64,000 nt of DNA, taken from NCBI GenBank assembly GCA_011800805.1, contig MPNW01000184.1, forward strand, positions 68,155 through 132,154, in the 5' to 3' direction. Source of the DNA: Hirudo medicinalis. Its lineage: Eukaryota; Annelida; Clitellata; Hirudinida; Hirudinidae. This document shows positions 38,705 to 50,665 of the stretch, one piece after another; position 1 is the first letter of the stretch; every line of letters begins with the position of its first letter. A model generated the notes under the pieces. It saw only the letters and a program-made list of their open reading frames with translations. It ran no database searches and had not been told where the DNA came from. Position numbers and translations under genes: made by a program.

Positions 38705-41700
38705 ATGAACAAACATCCTCTGGAACTTCTGATGGACAAGTCCTCCGAGTGGAATTACTCGCTCCTCGATGAAGAATTTGCGAAGAAACTCGACGACGAG
38801 GATGAAATGTCAAAGCTCAGGGACATGTTTTACTATCCAAAGATGAAGGGTCTCTACTCAGGTATTATTATGCATCTACTTTTGTGGTCATGCGCTTGAA
38901 CGTGAATCATTGGCAATCATTGGAAATGAATGTAATTACGACGTAATTGTTAAAATACATTTGCACTCAGTCGATCAGAAACATGTCAAAAATCCTGATG
39001 ACGAATGCATCTACTTTTGTGGTCATTCGCTCGGTCTCATGGCCAAAAACACTGAAAAATTCGTCATAAGAGAACTCGAGAAGTGGAAAAATATGTGAGT
39101 TGGTCAACAACAATAAAATTAATAAATAATGATGTTCGTCATGCTTTCAAGTCTAATTGTTTGTTCTTGTTTGTTTTGGTTGTGTTGAACTTGGGAATAA
39201 ATTAATCTTTATGTATGTAGACACTCCATGTAGAACAAGCGATTGTTTTACATAATTGGCATAATATATAAGTTACTCTAATTAAGACAGTGTTATCATA
39301 CAATACAAGAATAAATATTTGCGATGTAATTATTCGTATTAAATGCAATTGCGGACTAAATGTGTTTCAACATTAAATGAATCAATGATTCAAAGAGGCT
39401 TCCAATTAGAGAAACCAATATTTGAAGTGGAATTTAGAAAGATAACATAGAATCAATCAAGATCCATTGTTCGTTTGCTTGTATCTATAAATAAATTCAT
39501 AAAAGTGATCGCTTAAAGAATTATGATAGTTTCTTGTCATTGTTCAGCGGGGTTGAAGGTCACACGAAGGGTGAACTTCCCTGGGCTCTCTGTGATGAAT
39601 GTGTCGTGGATTCCACTGCCAAACTCGTTGGTGCGTTCGAAACGACTGCTTTAAATATTTTGTTTTATTTTTATTTTTTATTTCAAAAATCGCTCAAATG
39701 GCGCTTTAAAAGGGCCTCTAATATGACCATAAAGCAATCACTAAATAAAAAAGAAAGTAAAAAATTTTTAAACATTTTGAATGAATTGAAATAAACTTAA
39801 TGCTCCTGTGATGTCAACTAAAAACAAAAAAATGTCATTTTAACAGGAGCTCTGCCAAAAGAGGTGGGAGTCATGAACGGGTTGACTGTCAACGAACATC
39901 TGCTACTGGTAAATTTTAAAAACTCAAAACACGAATGAACGTTTTTAAATTTCTTAACTTCGTCCTCCGGCAGATATCGTTCTATCAACCGACTTCAACC
40001 AGATACAAGATCCTCTTGGAAGAGAAAGCCTTCCCTTCTGATCACTACTGCATTGAGTCTCAAATAAGGCAGAGAGGCTTGGAACCCAAGGACTGCATGG
40101 TCATCGTAGGCCCTCGAAAGGTATTGCAACCTGAATTGATAATCCACCTGCAATAAACATTTCTTTCAATAGAGAATTTCGTATTAATGCTGATAGTGTT
40201 AACGTTACTCGCAGGGTGAATACATCATCCGACACGAAGATATCCTTGAAGCAATTGAAAGAGAGGGAGATTCAATAGCAGCCATATTACTGGGAGGAGT
40301 CCATTACTTCACTGGTCAACTCTTCGACATGGCTGACATCACCAAAGCTGGACACGCCAAGGTAAAAGAGACAAGGCAAGGCTTCATTGTCTTGAAAAGA
40401 AGGATGATTTTAATGCTTTGACTTTAAAACAGGGCTGCTATGTTGGATTCGATCTTGCACATGCAATTGGAAATGTAACTCTCTCCTTACACGACTGGGA
40501 TGTTGACTTCGCTTGTTGGTGTACATACAAAGTGAGTCGCTGTTAATATTTCTCAATGTAGTAAGTCATTTTTATTTCTTTTTTTTTGTGGTTCGGTGTT
40601 AACACTGTAATTATGTATTGAATAATGATTGGATGTTATTACTTGTTAATATTACTTTAACTTCATTTTAGAGTCTTTCATCGTATTAAATCATTAATAT
40701 AAGGAAATCCAGTAAATTTAAATAATACATTAAACATTGTTAAACTCAGAACATAAATATTATAAATATTAGTTAGCTCAGAGGGTTCCTGCATGCGGTG
40801 GTGGCAACCCAGCTTGCACTACAGCTTGAAGTTAATGAAGACACAAGGCGCCTCTGACGCTAAGCAAATGGCGCATTATAAATTAACTATTATTATTACC
40901 ACAAGCGCCCTTGAAAATGAGCGCTATAGAAATGGTTAACAAAAGGCGCTTCTGAAGAGTGCCCATAAGGTGCTATATAAATGAGCTATAATAATATTTA
41001 ACATGGATGTTCATAATTTCAGTACTTGTGCTCAGGAGCAGGAGGCATAGCTGGTCTTTTCATCCATGAAAAATTTGAAAACCACAAAATGCCCCAACTT
41101 CTCGGTTGGTGGAGTCACAAGATGGAAACAAGATTTGAAATGACAAATGGTGAACAACTCATACTTTATTCCAGAATCTAGTTTAATGTTAAAGCTGATG
41201 CTGCTAGATTAGTGGAAATTAAAATTAAAATTTAAATAAAATTGAAAAATGGCTTCATTGCAATCTCGCACAGAAATGGACTTGAGTCCTTTAGCCTCTG
41301 GATATCGTATTAGCAACCCACCTGGTCTCCTCGCAGCGAGTTACGAAGGATGTCTGAGTGTCAGTTGCATTTCATTGTTGGTTGACATTTTTCAAAGATA
41401 TTTCAATCAAATGTTTCGCTGTTCCTTAGTGATTCAAGAGCACAATGATTTGTTCTATTCGTATTTTGTTCGTAAATTCGATGCAGGTTTACGAACAAAC
41501 CACGATGAGTGATTTTCGAAAGAGGTCCCAGTTAATGTCTGCCTACTTTGAACATCTACTTCTCGAAAGATTCGGAAAAAATCGGAAGAAATCGAATGAG
41601 GATAGAATAGGAAATGACTTTTTCATTGAAATCATCACTCCATCAAATCCCGAGGAAAGAGGTTGCCAGTTGTCGATCACAACTTCAATCGACGTCCTCC

Positions 41701-41939
41701 CCATCTTCGCCGAACTTTCCGCGAGAGGAGTTTTGGTAATTTAAACTCTAGTTTGACGAATAAGCTGTTTTATTTATTCATGGGAGATTTTATTTTATCT
41801 TTTTCAACAGCTGGACAAGAGGATGCCAAATGTTTTGCGCCTGTCGAGCAATCCGTTGTACAACAAGTTTGTTGAAATACATAGATTCATCGACGTGCTG
41901 GAGGAATGCATCGTGGAAGTTCAAAGAAAATCAATTTGA
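38705..41939 (+). CDS. KYNU: Kynureninase
   Basis: Eleven exons join in phase: 38705-38861, 38971-39094, 39548-39630, 39847-39908, 39974-40120, 40215-40361, 40433-40531, 41023-41149, 41274-41359, 41487-41735 and 41811-41939, giving 469 residues (the human protein has 465). The enzyme is PLP-dependent and cleaves kynurenine to anthranilate and 3-hydroxykynurenine to 3-hydroxyanthranilate in tryptophan catabolism, in the cytosol. Diagnostic stretches are [10 protein letters not shown], the VNEHLLL and [14 protein letters not shown] block, [34 protein letters not shown], and the PLP lysine in [14 protein letters not shown] (Lys273, exactly at the exon 7/8 junction). The late RISNPP and ERGCQLSIT motifs are also present. 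Nothing essential is missing; the gene looks functional. Confidence 0.97.
40770..40990 (+). repeat. Candidate SINE-like insertion in KYNU intron 8
   Basis: Between KYNU exons 7 and 8 a GC-richer block begins ttagctcagagggttcc, which resembles a tRNA A-box. Further on, ggtggcaaccc resembles a B-box. It then carries aatggcgcattataaatta plus TTA triplets, and a second related tail (ggtgctatataaatga plus ATAAT). Its head and tail layout suits a tRNA-headed SINE with a LINE-type tail; the tail also occurs at 35.14 kb. The family is not identified. Confidence 0.45.
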
Positions 41940-43385
41940 TGACTTCATCTGAGACCTCGATGACTCAATTCTATTTTTACATTGCTTGGAAACCTAATTG
42001 TTAGTCCTTCTCGTCGACGACAAAGTTCAAAGTTCGTGGCGTCATCATCATCGTCGTCGTCTTCATCTTCATCATTACAATCGTCGTCGTCGTCTTCATC
42101 TCCTCCTCTCTTCCCCCTTTTCAGTTTGATGGTATAGGCAAACTAGATGTTGTCATGTATCTGTCGAAAATAATTGAAACTTTCGATAAATTTATAATCG
42201 GAGAAATATGAAATATAAAAAATATTTCATCGAGAAATATGAATTTCCAATATATGATCTTAGGAACTGCTGTTTTATTGCAACACTTTCAAATCTTTGC
42301 TTAATCCATTATTTTAATTAATTTCCAATTAATAAGCTTATCGGAGAAATTGATGGAGCAAATTGTGCATCATAATTTGAAACGTAACTAACAGTGGAAT
42401 TAAATGCGATGTTGAAAAAAACTGTGAAAGTTGAAAATGAGTTTTAATGATTTGTGAGGCTTTTTTATGAGGAGACAGGTGAGAATTTCATCTATAATTG
42501 TAAACAAAGGTGCTGATATAAGCTACCCGCGAGAAATTGTCCTTAATTAATATGATGATGATGACGATGACGATCAGGATGATGATGATGATTATGGACT
42601 ACTTTATCGTCAAGAAAAGTTCTAAAACGGCGAAGGATAGTTTTTCAACTTTATACTGATTTTATCAATATATATTCACAACAAAACTTAATGATTTCAT
42701 TAAAGGACTTAAATTCTTGTTTGAATGAGTCCGATAATATTCATATTTTTGTCTGATGATTTCTTTTGTCTGGTTTTGTTTTCACCAGGCTGCGTGCGTC
42801 CGCGATCACTGCATTTACAGATATCCAGTTGCACCTAAAACTCACGAACAACATTTTGTAATTTAGTAACGGTTCTATTACTAATTAATATTTTGATTAT
42901 TCAGTGAAATGCAAATGATCAGTTGCCAATGGCAACTTAGCATGACGTCACTGAACCAAAACACTTTCAAAATGGTTTGGTCGACCTTTGAAATGGATTT
43001 CTATTACTTATCGTGGCTTGTTGAGATGGGACTACAAACTCCTGGGATTCGATAAGTAGGTCAAAGGTTAAGTGAGAACATAAACCGTCTGAGCATGAAC
43101 TTAATCCTCGCCTGAAATTGATTGGCAGGTTAATTGCGTTTCTTCTGCATTCCTGAGATAAACATTTCAACGGGTCTGGATGCAATAAATTTATTAGCGA
43201 GATCTTTTATTATTCGGTAGTTTGCAACTGTCCATAAACATCTTTAAAAAGTTAAAAACGAAAAATGAATTTCAGAGCGGGATTGAAGTCGCATCGGCTT
43301 CAGATTCATCGGCATTAAGATCTACGATTCTCTTAATTGAAGAAATTGAAGTTGAATTGAAAATGTATGAAAGCTGCGTGAATGA
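41940..43385. other. Convergent intergenic region between KYNU and the MYLIP-like gene
   Basis: About 1.4 kb with a CATCGT/CGT microsatellite (about 42040-42110) and a GAT tract (about 42550-42595). No gene is recognised. Confidence 0.5.
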
Positions 43386-45288
43386 CTAAGCAATTGAAAC
43401 GTTGGAAATGGTAGGCAAATAAATGTGTTGCGTGGTGTTGATTGGGCCCTTGCAAAGTGGACACTGGTTGATCTTGGTGGAACACTGCATGCAGCAAAAC
43501 ACGTGACCACAAGGTATAAAAGTGCTGTCGACGAGATTTTCAATGCACAAGGCGCACGTGAACAATTCCCTCAACTCGTTCAAATACTCCCGAGCCTGGA
43601 AATTTAATTCGATTGCATTTAATTAACAAAAAACACAAAACAATTACAATTACGAAGCAATTATTTCAAAACTAGTGATATCTAATTACTTTGCAGTCGC
43701 AAGAGGATTCCTTCCCTTCGTCCGAAGGAGTATTTTGTCCGGCGTTCGTTTCGTCAAACCGAAGAAGCTCCTTGGTCACTTCCTGGTGGTAGATGTGTCT
43801 TCTGACAAAGTCGCTCATTTCTTTCAAGGTGTGTTCGATGTCAAAAACGTATGCTTTGCCTGGAAATTGAAACATAAATACGTAAGCGAGATAATTTCAA
43901 TGGTTCGAGTTCCACACAATAACAACCCAAGCTGGAGTTTCATTGAAAAGTGAAGCAATTGTGCCTTTCAAGTCTCTGCAGGTTTGATCGGTGATGATGC
44001 GTCGACGGCATCGCAATGGAAGAACGTGTAGACCTGCGAATCAAATAGGTTCTTATTCGTATTACTTACTAATCCGTTCTAATAATCTGTTTTGTCAATC
44101 TTCTTTAATAAATACAGTAAATTATTTATATAGCTCTAAATCGGCATCAATTAACCTCGGTCAGATCTCTGTAGAATGCATTGGCTACCACTTTGTTCTT
44201 CAAGGTGAACAAAAGTGAATCTGAAGGCGTGAAGTGGATGGTTACTTCGCAGCCATTGTGAGTTGCTTGACGAATCGCCGACCAGGGATGGCTGTAACGA
44301 GCAATTTCATCAACTATTTATGCATTCTGAATGATGTAATTTATGTTCAGTGCTGCTGATGTCATCTTTGTAAATATTAAAATTATTTACATTAAAATTA
44401 TTTTTGTAAACATATAAATTATTTACACAAATAACAAGATCACCAGTGAAATTCCAAAAATCACAGCCAAGGAATCCTTTGACTCACTTTGTGATTATTT
44501 CAAGGTTGTCGCTCAGAAATGCCAAGCCATTACGCAGAACGCAGAGTTCTGCACGAGCTCCATTGAATGTGACGGAATATCTGTGCCCGACTGTTGACAT
44601 GCAGTGCGTCATCTTCTTCAGAAATAATCTCCTAGCCTCAGCAGTACTGGACACATGAAGTGTCGAGGCCATGGCCTTTATTTTGGTAAGTCTCGATTCG
44701 GTGAAGCAACTGGGCGGGAGGGCATGGCGAGAGGAAGCCTCTTTCGGATCTGAACAGTGATAAAGAATGCTAGCAGCATCGTTAGTAAAGTCTTCTCCAA
44801 CGACATTGAATTGCTCTGATAAAAAATGACTTCTTGTGATTTTAAAAAATGCGTCCCTACAACAAAACAACAATGCAATGTCAGCTTAATGGAAATGCTT
44901 AAAATAACAGCATTCATCAACAAACCTCGTTGAGTCTTGTAATAAATGATGAGGTTGAACAAAATACTTGATAGAAAAATTCAATTTCACGGGGCCGGAA
45001 CAGTTAACTTCCAATGTTAACGGGTTCCTCAGGTTCAACCATCTCGCACCGTTTTTATCTTTCAACTTCAGGCCAAAAAAATCTTTTTGCAAAATGTTCA
45101 GCTTATCGCACACCTAAAGCGTAAGTTACGGTCATATTTAAAACACAGGAGCATGTATGACCAGGTGAAGAAACAAAAGAAACCTCGTCGAAAATCTGAA
45201 AGCAACAGGAATTCTTTTGAGCTTCTATGGCCAACACGTAAGAATCAGGCAACGTTATGAGGCAAATTAGATCATTAGCTCTTCCCAT
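43386..45288 (-). CDS. MYLIP/IDOL-like FERM-RING E3 ubiquitin ligase, frame problems in the middle
   Basis: Exons seen are 45288-45184, 45113-44926, 44856-44488, 44292-44156, 44033-43927, 43859-43690 and 43595-43386. The first three encode the FERM F1/F2 lobes (DFFGLKLKDKNGARWLNLRN, KYFVQPHHLLQDSTR) and the start of F3. The next two encode F3 (PWSAIRQATHNGCEVTIHF, NAFYRDLTE, CRDLKGTIASLF). Then YVFDIEHTLKEM matches MYLIP, and the last 70 residues hold a C3HC4-type RING (TCALC, PCGHVFCCMQC, CPLCKG). MYLIP degrades lipoprotein receptors and myosin regulatory light chain; the target here is unknown. The conserved frame needs one base less near 44280 and one base more near 43990 and at 43927, so three single-base breaks fall within about 360 bp while the flanks are intact. 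Sequence error or a recent pseudogene are both possible. Confidence 0.86.
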
Positions 45289-47600
45289 ATCTTCCGAGTC
45301 ATTTCAAACACACATAGTTGCTCTGCGAAGGACTATCTGTAACTGAATCTTATTCAAACCTACAGCCAGACCAATCGCAACGGAATTCCAAATGCTCTAA
45401 AAATAGTTGTTGATATTTTGCGCCAATAGGATCGACGTGATATTAATATCGACCAATTGAAATGCAGCATTCTGGTAACAGCTGTTATCGTTTCAGAAGG
45501 AGGTCGAGTGTACCTAATTTGTAGGTGCTCATGCACCGAGCATCGTAGGTGAGATGATAGTCATGCTAATATGGAGCATGTGACACGTTTTGAATAAATT
45601 ATGACAGAAATTAAGTAGCATCAATATTTTTATCTCGATTTCCAAATGCAGGCGAAATAAATTTGTTTCGACGATGCTACCAGGACTGCTTCCATGAAAT
45701 GAATTTGAAGTGAGAATGAATTGAGAGCCACTTTTTAATTTAAAACCTTATATATTAAAAATATAAAATATTAGGTCATTGAAAACAAAGTCGAATTCAA
45801 GGTACTGGGCGACAAATGTTGATCTGCATTCGTTATCGCTGCAATGTTATTAACCAGTAATATTATTAATTATTAATTGTTATCAATTGCATTGGCCGGG
45901 AATTCTCCATTTCTTTCTGGTTTATAATTTTCATCTTTTCAGTTCACTTTGATATTGAAATCGTGCATTTGTGATTACCAATTCTGTTTTTTCTTGTTTT
46001 TCTGGCTAATAAACGAAGTGCAGTCCCGGAATAAAAATAAAGTTTGATGAGCTCTAATAATGTCGACTCAGGTGAACAATTTTCTCTGTAAGCTAAATAA
46101 TATCCTCAGTCTGATGGATGACCTTTGAAATGTTATTAATAAATCGTGCATTGTTTGTGACCACGCACTCGATAAAAATAGCTTATATTTGCAAAAGCAA
46201 CTAGATGGATAAGAATAACCACTTTCGTCAAATATAATGAACCAGCTATTTCGTTTCTGCTGATAGTTGCTGGCTACTATTGCTCAAGAATTGTTCTTGA
46301 AGAAGAGATGTTGGACAAGTTCAACCGCACAAGGTCTAGCATCTCCCAACAGAAACCCAAATACAATACTCAAGTTGTCCAAGTTAAATCTCCATTAGTG
46401 GCGACTGTGGCGATACAATTCTCGATAAGAAAATCGAACTAAATATTATCAGGTTGACGACTGTTCAACCATGGCCAACTTACAAGAAAGACTGGTGCGC
46501 CTCCCTATCTCTTGGTTAAAAAAGGCTCGCCATGCGTGAAACCTTAGCGTGTCAGATGATGATAAACATTCATTGATGATCAACTTGCATTCAAGACCCA
46601 CGTTGTCCACTCCGCTTCAACAAGACTAAAATATCTTAAGCATCTTATCTTCTTATTGAAAATTATGGAAGTAATCGGAAAACAACAGTTAATAGTTTAA
46701 TAAACAACTGAATTTAACAGTCAACTTTAAGCAATTAAGGAACTTGACTACAGTCTTTCTACAACAAAGTTTCTATCGACAATTTCACCACGACAAGCTA
46801 CTCGCTGCAACTTCTCACTAACTTCCGAGTGCTCCAGAACCACATAACATAGTTTTAGAACAATTAACAAAACTATTTCAACACTTCTTATCTTCACATC
46901 TTAACATTAGTGAACTATGCTACGCTGCCATAACCACGTAGATTAACGTACGCAACCATGCATGTTACATAACCATGCTATTGCAACATGTTTGGTTCGA
47001 GAAGTTTCATTCACTTTTCTACTCCAGACCGTGAAAGTGGATTGCATTTTCTAGTCTTAAAGTCTGAAGTATATCCTGCGAGGTTTTAGATTGCGGCGCA
47101 TTAATTTGATTATAAATTTAAATAAATGTTTATTTTATGAAATAAATCCGGCAAACTAATAAATAATCACTATTTAAATGGTGTTATTTATTATTGATTA
47201 AGTAATTAATTTATTTGTAATGATGGGGAGTTGAATCCCCTTGTAACGTGAGACTTGCATGCTCAAATTCTATGATGTAAACAAGCAGTGATGTAATCGC
47301 AGACGGTTGTCTAAACACGTTTGTTACGCTGTATTTATCGTAACTTACGTTCCATCAGATTACAAAATGTCAATTAATTTATCGTTCGTGTTAAAAAATT
47401 AACTTGTGAAGTTGAAATTGTTTAAATAAGGACTTATTTTACTTTTTTTGTTTAGGTTTTTGATATTTCTAAATTTTTTGATTGTTTTTAACAGAATTAT
47501 AATACGATTATCTGCATATTAAATCTTTTATTGCCTTTGCAAAAATCATACCCCCTGATAATATTTCACCAAATAAAATAAAAATTATTCTGGATAGGAA
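45289..47600. other. Intergenic, divergent between the MYLIP-like gene and the kinase
   Basis: About 2.3 kb of AT-rich sequence without recognisable coding potential or repeats of note. It includes the presumed MYLIP-like promoter. Confidence 0.4.
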
Positions 47601-47631
47601 CATCTTGAACAAGTGGCTTTCTCTAATTGAA

Positions 47632-48560
47632 ATGCCAGTCTTGTTAAGCATGGGTGATTACAAAGAAGATATTCGCACAAGTACTGAAGTAAGTAACATT
47701 TTAAACTATTCTCTCACCGATGTTCTGGCCGAGGGAAGTTTTGGAAAAATTTTTCTGAGCAGAGACAAAACTGGAAACGAGGTTGCAGTTAAAAGAATAA
47801 AACTTACATCGCCCAAGAATGTCTCTAAATTCAGAACCGAAGTGGAGGTATTGAAGTTATGTGTGGGACAAAAGAACATCGTTAAACTTATTGATTTCAT
47901 CGAGTTCAAGGAAGAGGCCTTCATGGTTTTCGAGAAAGCAGAGGGTGACTTGCTTAACAGACTGATAACTTCCACCAGCGATTTCAGTGAATACAGCGTT
48001 TCCAAAGCAATGAGATGCATCTTGCCCTAGACTTCCTTCATGATTTGGACATCTCGCACAGAGACCTCAAGCCTGATAACGTCCTCTGTTTTTCAAGAGA
48101 CGACATATTTCCTCTGAAATTGTGCGATTTTGATCTTTGTTCATATAAAGAAGCAGATTCATCTCAGAGGAGAGAATTCGAGTCTCAAGTCGGCTCATTT
48201 CAGTACATGGCTCCGGAGATAGCTTCTTTGTGGCTTGGTGAGGGATCATGCTACAGGAAGGAATGCGATTTGTGGAGTCTGGGTGCAATCATGTACGTCA
48301 TTTTCTTCAAAGTCACCCTGTTTGCTTCCTCCTCCTTCGACGACTGTCCCCTCAAATGCGGAGGTAACTGTAGAGATTGTGAGGATGTCCAGTTAAAAAT
48401 CGTTAAAACTGGCAACTATGTGATCAACGGGAATTTCAAGAAACTGTCCAGAAGCGCAATACATTTACTAATGAATTTGCTCAGAGTCGAACCTAACTTG
48501 AGACTCACTGCCAAAGAAGTTCTTGGCCATGAATGGATTGTTAACTGTGGATATATTTAA
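47632..48560 (+). pseudogene. MNK (MAPK-interacting kinase)-like protein kinase, intronless, one frame break
   Basis: Two overlapping frames together make one kinase domain of about 305 residues. The first (47632-48030, first ATG at 47632) has the glycine loop AEGSFGKIF, the VAVKRIK lysine, a FRTEVEVL helix and FMVFEKAEGDLL. The second (from about 48013) has ALDFLHDLDISHRDLKPDN, then LCDFDLCS with DFD in place of DFG, QYMAPEIA, CDLWSLGAIMY, CGGNCRDC and the end of lobe C (LRVEPNLRLTAKEVLGHEW). DFD and the Cys-rich insert are specific to MNK kinases, which phosphorylate eIF4E. The switch between frames lies at about 48001-48020 and equals one base missing or two extra. All catalytic residues are intact. 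There is no intron and no long C-terminal tail, unlike typical MNK genes, which suggests a retrocopy; the break could be real or a sequence error. Confidence 0.85.
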
Positions 48561-49476
48561 ATGGGAAAACTATTTATTATTATAAAAAAGAAAGGAAGAT
48601 AACTTGAATGTAATAAATAATTGGATGTTACCATTTTAAACATTTACCCGTTTCTTTATTTATTTAGAAATGATTTATTGGGCTTCAATATTGTATTTAT
48701 TATAATGTTACGCATTAGACTTTAACAACATTTACCAGCCGGTGTTTTCTTGAAATTGGATTTTTAAAATGCAATGTATATAGAAAAATAATTAATAGGA
48801 GAATATAACAAATAATGTTTCTTAACATTTTCGAATATTCAAAAAAAATTGAATGTAATAAAAATGATTAAAAATTAAATTTGAAACAAAAGATAAAATG
48901 ATAAATTCGTTTGATGTTCGGCTAAATAAATTCAGCAGTGATTTAAAAGCTAAATACTTAGTACTTAATGAATAATTATTAATTAAGTGTCTAATAATAT
49001 AATGAAAAATTTAAATTTACGCAGTAACTGAAGCACGTCATTATTATAAAGTTGGTATGGTTGCCAGTACGCTAGAAAAACCACTACCTCCCGAATTACC
49101 TTTGTTTACAAAACACAATCAAAGATGGCGAGTTTGAAAAAGTTGTTGGCAACGGTTTGTGATGGGGATTTACTTTTTTTTATGGCAAATTTTTATCTGC
49201 TGCAATATTGCTGCTTTAATGTAGAAATTCGATAGATTATAATTTCAGGAATATACTAGCTTCAAGTTGTGTTTTCTTATAGAATAGTTTGAATAATTTT
49301 AGTTTGCATAAGTGACGAAATTGCAGTCATAAACAGGATTACGAAAAGTTTTTAGTATTTTTTCTAAGATATGGTTATACAAGATCAAATTAATTATTGA
49401 GACCAAGCATTTAAACCATGCATTCAAATTTGTTACATGATTCAACAAATTTCAAGAGTGCACCATTACATTGCAG
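48561..49476. other. Intergenic, TMEM115 5' region
   Basis: AT-rich DNA after the kinase stop. An ATG in good context at 49125 opens a 10-codon frame ending at a GT donor (49154), which would splice in phase 0 onto 49477. It is a possible first coding exon or 5' UTR of TMEM115. Confidence 0.4.
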
Positions 49477-50665
49477 ATGCAATTTTCAAAAGATCAGGGA
49501 TCTGAACTCGTAAGCAGTTCCAGCATCTTTGTGAAGTGCCTGTGGAGTTTGATGATACTTGGATATTTCTTGTCCTTTAGCGAGACAGCATTTCACAACT
49601 CAGCCATCATTGTAGGCGAAATACTGCCTCCCAACTTTAAATTGTGGACATTTATCTTGTATGTTTTTATTGAGAAGCACATTTGGATGTTGTTATGCAA
49701 CCTGGTGGTGGTGTTCTTGTATGGCAGACTCCTACAGCCTCTATGGGGAATCCTTGAAATCTGCAAATTCATTGCCATTAACACATTTGTGCCTGCCTCC
49801 TTTGCCATAATTCTGTATTTGATTTTATTTTTCAACTCTGAACACCACGAATACATGTTCGAATACCACATCTACGGTTTCTCTGCAAGTGTGGCTGGCT
49901 TCTGTGTTGCTGTTAAGCAGGTCATGCCTGATCAAGTACTTTTCTCTTCTCCAATTGGAAAAATGCAAAACAAGCACATACCACTCTTGCTCTTTTTTTT
50001 GGCACTGTTTGCAAATCTCATTGCTGTGGTGGAGATGACTTATCCCGTCTTGTTCTTGTTTGGCCTCCTCACGAGTTGGGTCTACTTGAGGTTTTATCAG
50101 AAGCACAGCAATGGAAACCAGGGAGACAGTGCAGACAAATTTTCCTTCGCAAGGTAAACACAACACTCGGCCTTCGTCTGTTGATGGTTTTGCTTCAGAC
50201 TCGGACATTCTATTTTCAGTTTTTTCCCACTTGTGATACAGCCTGTAGTTCATGTGCCTTCAAAGATCATTTATAATTTCCTGGTCAAGTTGAGGATCTG
50301 TAAAAAGCCCCCTGAACTCATTCACTTCCAATTTGAATCGAAGAACAAAAGCATCCTCACTCTTCCTGGCAGCGACGTCGATGTGGCCGAGAGGCAAAGG
50401 TGAATTTTATTTAAATTTCTTTCAATCTGTGCTTCTTATTCCAGTGGCATTTTGCTTCAAAAATTCCTTCACTGTATGATTGCCTATATTATCTTAGGCA
50501 TTTTATTTGCTTATCAGGCAGTTGGCCATGAAGGCTTTGAACGAGCGACTCGTCAAAAACCCGGTCGTGGGTGCAATTCAGACGACCAACAAACATGTCC
50601 TCCTGAATATGGAGGGAGGCAAAGAGACATCTACAGCATCCATGGAACTAGGAATCACCACATAA
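49477..50665 (+). CDS. TMEM115: TMEM115, Golgi rhomboid-like membrane protein
   Basis: Exons 49477-50153, 50220-50399 and 50518-50665 join in phase and give 334 residues (the human protein has 351). Family blocks are LPPNFKLWTFILYVFIEKHI, GRLLQPLWGILEICKF, the GFSASVAGFCVAVKQVMPDQ region, LFGLLTSWVYLRFYQKHSNG, DSADKFSFAR, the FLVKLRICKKPPE tail and RQLAMKALNERLVKN. About six hydrophobic helices fill the first 210 residues; the C-terminus is cytosolic. TMEM115 resides in the Golgi and is linked to retrograde COPI traffic; it is related to rhomboids but has no catalytic Ser/His pair, and none is seen here. The 49477 ATG directly follows a 3' splice site (attgcag), so an upstream exon (49125-49154) may supply ten more N-terminal residues. 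Confidence 0.95.

Noticed and set aside
43895..43920. ggttcgagttcc, resembling a tRNA B-box
   Set aside because: No A-box, anticodon arm or acceptor stem can be built around it, and it lies in an intron of the MYLIP-like gene.
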